Origin: CAIVAT01 sp037128705
Lineage (GTDB): Bacteria > Bacteroidota > Bacteroidia > Bacteroidales > FEN-979
Assembly: GCA_037128705.1 (NCBI GenBank)
Contig: JBAXVX010000005.1
Location: forward strand, 62,001-126,000
Direction: 5' to 3'
DNA: 64,000 nt
Numbering within the stretch: position 1 is the stretch's first letter; the number at the start of each line of letters is the position of its first letter. The notes beneath the pieces were generated by a model, which was given only the letters and a program-made list of their open reading frames with translations, was not told the DNA's origin and searched no databases. The position numbers and the translations under genes were made by a program. Shown here one piece after another: positions 59,069 through 64,000 of the stretch.

Positions 59069-59803
59069 ATGAAAAAAATCACCCTCCGTGTTTCCCTTGC
59101 TGTCATCATCATGATTGGGGGATTCACCTCCATGATCTCAGCCCAGAAATATCCCTTCGAACTGCCAAAATTACCTTATAATTACAATGCAATGGAGCCT
59201 GTAATTGATGCCGCGACAATGGAAATTCATTATTCGAAGCATCATGCCACATACGTAAAAAACCTCAATGTTTTTGTGAAAGGCAGTGGGCAGGAGGATT
59301 ATTCGCTGGAGGAAATTATGCTCCATGCAGGGACGGTGAATGTGGGAATCCGGAATAATGCGGGCGGACACTATAACCATTCCATGTACTGGGCTATCCT
59401 GGCGCTGGATCACCCTTTTGACTCCACAAGCCAGTTGGGAAAGGCGGTGATCAGCACCTTTGGCTCTGTTGACAGTCTGAAAAAACTGTTGAATAAGGCA
59501 GGAGCCACGCGATTTGGATCAGGCTGGGCCTGGCTTTATGTTACGACCGACAAAAAACTGGCAGTTTGTTCTTCGCCAAACCAGGATAATCCCCTTATGG
59601 ATGTTTCGCCTGAAAGAGGAATCCCCATCCTTTGTATTGATGTATGGGAACATGCCTACTATCTGAAATATCAAAACAGGCGTGGTGACTATCTTGCGGC
59701 CATACTGAATGCCATTAACTGGGATGTGGTCAATACAAATTACACGGAGGCACTGGTTAGCCCTTTGCTGAAAGAAATTGGAATGCAGGGAGTGAAAAAG
59801 TGA
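59069..59803 (+). CDS. sodA: Exported Fe/Mn superoxide dismutase
   Basis: A 244-residue superoxide dismutase with an N-terminal signal peptide (MKKITLRVSLAVII to SAQ), so it acts in the periplasm or outside. It is about 40 residues longer than cytoplasmic SODs for this reason. The four metal ligands are present: His in MEIHYSKHH, His in HYNHSMYW, and Asp and His in DVWEHAYYL. The metal (Fe or Mn) cannot be decided by eye. It lies divergent from the multihaem operon, which could produce superoxide when exposed to oxygen. A near-match promoter box (AATCTTTG) ends at 59062. The TTG at 59060 is rejected as start. Confidence 0.92.
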   Translation: MKKITLRVSLAVIIMIGGFTSMISAQKYPFELPKLPYNYNAMEPVIDAATMEIHYSKHHATYVKNLNVFVKGSGQEDYSLEEIMLHAGTVNVGIRNNAGGHYNHSMYWAILALDHPFDSTSQLGKAVISTFGSVDSLKKLLNKAGATRFGSGWAWLYVTTDKKLAVCSSPNQDNPLMDVSPERGIPILCIDVWEHAYYLKYQNRRGDYLAAILNAINWDVVNTNYTEALVSPLLKEIGMQGVKK

Positions 59804-59827
59804 GAATCCTTTACAGCTTTGCCTGCA

Positions 59828-60553
59828 TCACTGTGGTTCCGGCATTGTGAAGATATTCAGGTCGACCGGTTTATTCAATTCCACCGAATCAAACTGGATC
59901 TCGTTTACACGTCCGCCGTTATTGGTTTCCACGGTGAACGCGAAAGGAATTTCCTCTACTTTTCGGTAGTCCCTGTAGAAATTTTCAATCGGGATCTCCT
60001 TCCCACCAACCTTGCGGAACGAGAGCCGTTTCTTCAACATGAATCCGGCGGGGTCGATGAAATTGAATTCGATCCCGCCATCCTTCCGGGTAACCTTGAT
60101 TTTATAAACGATAACGCCGTCGACGGTATCGGTGCCGGCAAGTTCGGGAGAATGCCCCTTCTCTTTCCAGTTGAAAAGCACCCCTTCGATATCGGCCCTG
60201 TTTTTCAGGTCGGTGGCCCGTTCGGGCGGCATAACCTGTGGTGCGGCTTTGCCTGTCCACGGGGTTGTCATCCAGGCAGTGTGCCCATCGTAAACCTGGT
60301 AAGCGGTCAGGTCAGCAACATCAAATTGCATCATATACTTATCCGGTCGTACCCGGACAATTTTTACAGGCATCAGATCCTGCTGGACGATGTTGCCGGT
60401 CATGATGATGGAGTTTACTTTCTGAAGCTTATCAAAGTTCCCCGCTTTGTAATAATTGTTCAGGATCTGGGTCAGGGTCAGTTGCTGTGCAAACAACCCC
60501 GGCATAAGTGTGAATATCAGAAACACCAGCGATGATCTTGTTTTCATATCCAT
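59828..60553 (-). CDS. LolA-like exported protein
   Basis: A 241-residue exported protein; ATG at 60553, or 60547 two codons later, both opening a signal peptide ending at LFAQ. It resembles the LolA/LolB-like fold of outer-membrane lipoprotein carriers: IVRVRPDKYMMQFDVADLTAYQVYDGHTAWM, then YKIKVTRKDG and FIDPAGFMLKKR. Bacteroidota have many such paralogues not tied to lipoprotein sorting. It is second after the propeller gene, 45 bp apart. It converges with the SOD gene, 24 bp apart. Confidence 0.8.
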   Translation of the reverse strand: MDMKTRSSLVFLIFTLMPGLFAQQLTLTQILNNYYKAGNFDKLQKVNSIIMTGNIVQQDLMPVKIVRVRPDKYMMQFDVADLTAYQVYDGHTAWMTTPWTGKAAPQVMPPERATDLKNRADIEGVLFNWKEKGHSPELAGTDTVDGVIVYKIKVTRKDGGIEFNFIDPAGFMLKKRLSFRKVGGKEIPIENFYRDYRKVEEIPFAFTVETNNGGRVNEIQFDSVELNKPVDLNIFTMPEPQ

Positions 60554-60598
60554 TATTTCAAGATTCTACATTCATTTGTATTGCCTGCATCATTTATT

Positions 60599-61816
60599 TT
60601 ACCTTCTTTTAACATCATAAGCCATCAGCGATTGTCCGTGCCTGACATACATAACTCCCTGGCAGATGACCGGGTGTGCATAGTGCGCCTTGGTTCCACG
60701 GGTGACCTTAAACGACCCCGCCGGCACCATTTTGGGACCGTTTGGTTTGAAGAGACCCAGTTGACCTTTTTCATTGTAGCAGTAAAGCATGCTGTCGGCA
60801 TAAATGGTGACCCCTTTGTCGAATTTCACGGAATCGACGATTTGGGCGGTGTTCGCATCAAGTGTATACCAGTATCTCCGGCCGTAACTGGCTGTATAGA
60901 TGTAATCATTCAGTTTGATAAAACCTCCCATTGTATTGTCGCAGGCCCCGTTTCTCCATACTTCGGTAATCTCCTTCCCGTCTGCTGACAGTTTCAGTTT
61001 AACTGATCCGTTCCCGTCGCCGGTGATATAGTAAATGCATCCATCTTCAAAAAGCGGGGTGTTGATGTGCACATCTCCTTCACTGTCCTGTTTGTGCGAC
61101 CACAGGAGTTTTCCATCTTTGGTATCAATTCCGAGCAGGGCGCTTTTGGTGAAGGTGACCAGGATATCCCGGTCGGCTAACCGGATTAGTGCCGGTGAAC
61201 AGTAGGATGTCATCTGTCCGAGCCCTTTGCAGATCCACCTGATTTTTCCGGTAAAACGGTCCAGGGCTACCACATTGGTGTCGGTGCCTCCCGGGCAGCA
61301 ATAAACGTCATCTCCGCTGACAACCAGCGATTCCGAAAATCCAAACCGGACCATTGGTGCATGAAAGTCGGTTGCCATATCGACCGACCACACTTTCTTT
61401 CCTGATTTTGCATCCAGGCAGGCCACTGTTCCCAGGCCGGCAGTTACATAAATCATGTCATTCACAAATGTCGGCGTGTTGCGCGTTCCGGGGTAATTCA
61501 ATGTCCATTCCTTTCCAATGGGCGCTTTCCAAAGGAATTTTCCTGAACGGGACAGCGCATACAGATAGCTTATGGTATCAATCTCCCCGTTTACATAAAT
61601 GGTAGAAGCAGTGATGATGGGAGAACCGTATCCATTCCCGATGCTGTCGCACTCCCAGATCAGCGCCGGCCCTGCTTCAGGCCAGCTTTTCAAAAGATTC
61701 GTTTCGTGGTAAATGCCGGTTCGTTCGGTCCCGTGCCATTGCAGGATCTCCTGTGAAAATACCCTGGAGGAAAGAAGAATGAACAGTGTGGTAACAAAGT
61801 AAATTTTGGTTTGCAT
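60599..61816 (-). CDS. Exported PQQ-type beta-propeller protein
   Basis: A 405-residue exported protein with a signal peptide ending at VFSQ. Eight-bladed quinoprotein-like repeats are seen: LYALSRSGKFLWKAPIG, ACLDAKSGKKVWSVDM, VALDRFTGKIRWICKG and LGIDTKDGKLLWSHKQ. Four or five cysteines (including a CC pair) are present. The PQQ-binding residues of true dehydrogenases are not evident, so it may be a structural propeller like BamB. It shares an operon with the LolA-like gene, which would fit an envelope-assembly role (inference). Confidence 0.85.
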   Translation of the reverse strand: MQTKIYFVTTLFILLSSRVFSQEILQWHGTERTGIYHETNLLKSWPEAGPALIWECDSIGNGYGSPIITASTIYVNGEIDTISYLYALSRSGKFLWKAPIGKEWTLNYPGTRNTPTFVNDMIYVTAGLGTVACLDAKSGKKVWSVDMATDFHAPMVRFGFSESLVVSGDDVYCCPGGTDTNVVALDRFTGKIRWICKGLGQMTSYCSPALIRLADRDILVTFTKSALLGIDTKDGKLLWSHKQDSEGDVHINTPLFEDGCIYYITGDGNGSVKLKLSADGKEITEVWRNGACDNTMGGFIKLNDYIYTASYGRRYWYTLDANTAQIVDSVKFDKGVTIYADSMLYCYNEKGQLGLFKPNGPKMVPAGSFKVTRGTKAHYAHPVICQGVMYVRHGQSLMAYDVKRR

Positions 61817-61852
61817 AGGAAAATCAGATTATTTCAGATGATTGGAGTTTTG

Positions 61853-61860
61853 CAAAACTA
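61853..61860 (-). promoter_or_regulatory. Bacteroidota -7 box (TAGTTTTG) of the propeller gene
   Basis: Exact TAnnTTTG on the minus strand, 36 bp before the ATG at 61816. A TTTC at 61881-61884 is a possible -33 box at 20 bp. Confidence 0.5.
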
Positions 61861-62002
61861 ATCCATCCGTCGGCCATGCGGAAAATAATTCGGTAAAGAT
61901 GGAAATAATGACGATAACCGTGGCGAAAAACGAGACACATCTTTCCCGAACTTTGACCCTTGTGAGGACTGAAAAGACAGATGTGCCGCTGGATTTATTT
62001 TG

Positions 62003-62010
62003 TATTTTTG
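62003..62010 (+). promoter_or_regulatory. Bacteroidota -7 box (TATTTTTG) next to the YfhO-like ATG
   Basis: Exact TAnnTTTG ending 5 bp before the ATG at 62016. This suggests a leaderless or very short-leadered transcript, because no other Met codon exists in the first 60 residues. Confidence 0.4.
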
Positions 62011-62015
62011 GGCAT

Positions 62016-64000
62016 ATGAAAAACATCAATCTTAAGGCCATACTTCCATATGGGGTGGCAGTGGTTGTTTTCCTGTCAATAACCATCATCTATCTTTCAC
62101 CCCTGCTCGAAGGGAAAAAGCTTTGGCAAAGCGACATTGCACAGCACCTGGGTGCGTCAAAAGAGATTGCTGATTTCAGGGCACAAACAGGTCAGGAGCC
62201 CTTATGGACCAATTCCATGTTCGGTGGTATGCCTGCGTACCAGGTCTCCACCGTTTACAAGGGTAACTTTATCGGGTACCTTGATGGTCTGATGACGCTT
62301 GGCCTGCCTCATCCTGCGAACCTGATGTTCCTGTATCTCATCGGCTTTTTTATCCTGCTCCTCGCCATGCGGGTCGACCCATGGCTTTCTATTGCCGGGG
62401 CAATTGCATTCGGGTTCTCTTCATTCTTTTTTATCATCATAGAGGTTGGTCACAATTCGCAGGCTCATGCCATTGGCTACATGGCGCCTGTCATTGCAGG
62501 TCTCATCCTGACCTTCCGCCGTCATTATCTCTGGGGCGGATTGATGACGGCCATCTTCCTGTCGCTCGAAGTGAAAACCAACCATCCCCAGATCACCTAC
62601 TACCTGGCGGTCATCGCACTCCTGCTGGGCCTCTTTAAACTTATTCATGCAGTCAGGTTCAGGGAGATCGCCCCGTTTGTCAAATCGGTGGGCGTGCTGC
62701 TCATTGCCCTCCTTTTTGCCGTGCTCACAAACATCACAACCCTCTGGGCCACCTGGGAATACGGGAAGTTCACCATCCGCGGGAAATCAGAGCTGACAAC
62801 AGCAGGGCCGGTGAAAACTGCCGGACTTGACAAGGACTATATCACCCAGTACAGCTATGGAATCGGGGAGACGATGACCCTGCTTATTCCTGGTTTTCAG
62901 GGCGGTGCTTCAGTGAGCCCGCTGGGTGAAAAATCGGAAGTGGTCAGCGCCATGCGGGTCAACGGCATCGACCCCGGCACCATCAGCCAGTACATCAACC
63001 AGCCGGTCCCGTATAATTACTGGGGGAACCAGTTCAGTACTGCCGGGCCGGTCTACGTGGGGGCGATCGTTTGTTTCCTTTTCCTCCTGGGGCTCCTCAT
63101 CGTAAAGGGCCCTATCCGCTGGTGGCTTCTGTCGGCCACCCTGCTCTCCATCCTCCTGGCCTGGGGCCACAACTTTATGGCGTTCTCTGATCTCTTCATT
63201 CATTATGTCCCTGGATATAATAAATTCAGGGCGGTGACCATGACCCTTGTCATTGCCGAATTTGCCATGCCACTACTTGGGATCATCGCACTGAAGGTGT
63301 TTTTTGAAAACACGGCCGACCGGGAAAGGAACTTCAGGGCGCTGAAGATCGCCTTCTTCCTTTCGGGCGGGATCACCCTTTTCTTCGCCCTTTTCCCGGG
63401 GATGTTTCTTGATTTCACCGGCCCCAGGGATAGTGAGATGGCCAAACAACTGCCCGACTGGTTCATGCAGGCCATCCGGGATGACCGGAAGAACCTTCTC
63501 AGGATGGATGCCTTCAGGGGGTTCCTATTTATCACACTTACCGCACTGCTGCTCTGGGGTGTTTTATTTGATAAAATCAGGAAGCAATATGCATACCTGG
63601 GCTTGATCATCCTGTTTCTTGCCGACATGTTCCCCGTAAACAAGCGCCACCTTAACAATGACAGTTTCACCTCCCGGAACAGGGCTGAAGTGCCATTCCA
63701 GCCTGGTCCGGCTGACGAGCAGATCCTGCAGGACCGGGATCCGAACTTCAGGGTATACAACCTTACGGTCGACCCGTTCAGCGATGCCAGTACCTCCTAT
63801 TTTCATAAGTCCATCGGGGGATACAGCGGGGTAAAGATGCGCCGTTACCAGGAGCTGATCGAACATCACATCAGCAAACAAAACATGGCGGTGCTGAACA
63901 TGCTGAATACGAAATATTTTATAGTCGCCGATGAAAAAGGCAGCCCGGTGGCACGATACAATCCGGCAGCACTTGGCAATGCCTGGTTTGTTCAATCTTA
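62016..64000 (+). CDS. YfhO-like multi-spanning membrane protein, 3' end outside the window
   Basis: The frame is open from the ATG at 62016 to the window end (661 codons) without a stop. A large membrane protein: a first helix at residues 10-30, then an extracytoplasmic loop with QSDIAQHLGASKEI and EPLWTNSMFGGMPAYQ, and many further helices. It ends in a soluble C-terminal region (FRVYNLTVDPFSDASTSYFH, GYSGVKMRRYQELIE). This is the layout of the YfhO/Bacteroidota membrane-protein family, probably lipid-linked glycosyltransferases of the GT-C type. The acidic motif in the first loop may be catalytic (inference). The acceptor is unknown. Confidence 0.85.
   Translation, partial: MKNINLKAILPYGVAVVVFLSITIIYLSPLLEGKKLWQSDIAQHLGASKEIADFRAQTGQEPLWTNSMFGGMPAYQVSTVYKGNFIGYLDGLMTLGLPHPANLMFLYLIGFFILLLAMRVDPWLSIAGAIAFGFSSFFFIIIEVGHNSQAHAIGYMAPVIAGLILTFRRHYLWGGLMTAIFLSLEVKTNHPQITYYLAVIALLLGLFKLIHAVRFREIAPFVKSVGVLLIALLFAVLTNITTLWATWEYGKFTIRGKSELTTAGPVKTAGLDKDYITQYSYGIGETMTLLIPGFQGGASVSPLGEKSEVVSAMRVNGIDPGTISQYINQPVPYNYWGNQFSTAGPVYVGAIVCFLFLLGLLIVKGPIRWWLLSATLLSILLAWGHNFMAFSDLFIHYVPGYNKFRAVTMTLVIAEFAMPLLGIIALKVFFENTADRERNFRALKIAFFLSGGITLFFALFPGMFLDFTGPRDSEMAKQLPDWFMQAIRDDRKNLLRMDAFRGFLFITLTALLLWGVLFDKIRKQYAYLGLIILFLADMFPVNKRHLNNDSFTSRNRAEVPFQPGPADEQILQDRDPNFRVYNLTVDPFSDASTSYFHKSIGGYSGVKMRRYQELIEHHISKQNMAVLNMLNTKYFIVADEKGSPVARYNPAALGNAWFVQS

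Overview
The window reads as chromosomal DNA of an anaerobic or facultatively anaerobic member of the Bacteroidota, most likely the order Bacteroidales or close to it. This rests on three things. Two secreted proteins end in type IX secretion (T9SS) sorting domains. Bacteroidota-type families are present (TANFOR-domain protein, ExbB-ExbD-ExbD-TonB set, propeller/Y_Y_Y sensor kinase, YfhO-like membrane protein). The -7 promoter motif TAnnTTTG recurs upstream of genes, while purine-rich ribosome binding sites are mostly missing. I saw no tRNA, rRNA, CRISPR array, insertion sequence or prophage. No gap between genes exceeds about 300 bp.

Layout. 1-1553: end of a LytS-type sensor kinase, followed by a small GIY-YIG-like gene. 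2186-5590: a T9SS-exported protein with eight Ig-like repeats. 5786-15758: an 11-gene nuo operon (A, B, C, D, H, I, J, K, L, M, N) without nuoE, nuoF or nuoG. 15816-16351: two small unknown genes. 16428-22190: a PstS-like lipoprotein, a TPR protein and ExbB/ExbD/ExbD/TonB, closed by a hairpin terminator. 22449-29281: a seven-gene hdrCBA-flxDCBA cluster, a soluble flavin-based electron-bifurcating complex. 29292-38720 (minus): an outer-membrane barrel-like protein, a 1900-residue TANFOR protein and a fibronectin-III protein. 38746-46305: ordinary single genes (YciI, exported BNR-repeat protein, dicarboxylate/glutamate symporter, Tat-exported Gfo/Idh/MocA oxidoreductase, TfoX-like, GNAT, SDR). 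46337-58774 (minus): a seven-gene redox operon with a b-type membrane protein, a membrane-anchored Fe-S flavoprotein, three giant multiheme c-type cytochromes (about 20, 31 and 46 haem sites), an outer-membrane barrel-like protein and a small OB-fold protein. 59069-61816: exported superoxide dismutase, a LolA-like protein and a PQQ-type propeller. 62016-end: a YfhO-like membrane protein, cut by the window edge.

How it may fit together (inference): Flx-Hdr would oxidise NADH and reduce both ferredoxin and a disulfide-type acceptor. The Nuo complex, having no NADH-dehydrogenase module here, could take electrons from that ferredoxin and pump ions. The 46337-58774 operon looks like an electron route from the cytoplasm or quinone pool through a b-type protein to periplasmic or surface multihaem wires and an outer-membrane barrel: a candidate extracellular or cross-envelope electron transfer system. 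It is the most interesting part of the window.

A second unusual layer is a set of short tandem arrays with 7- or 8-bp units. Several start at or next to stop codons (nuoK, nuoM, tonB, flxB), and one lies in frame inside flxB.
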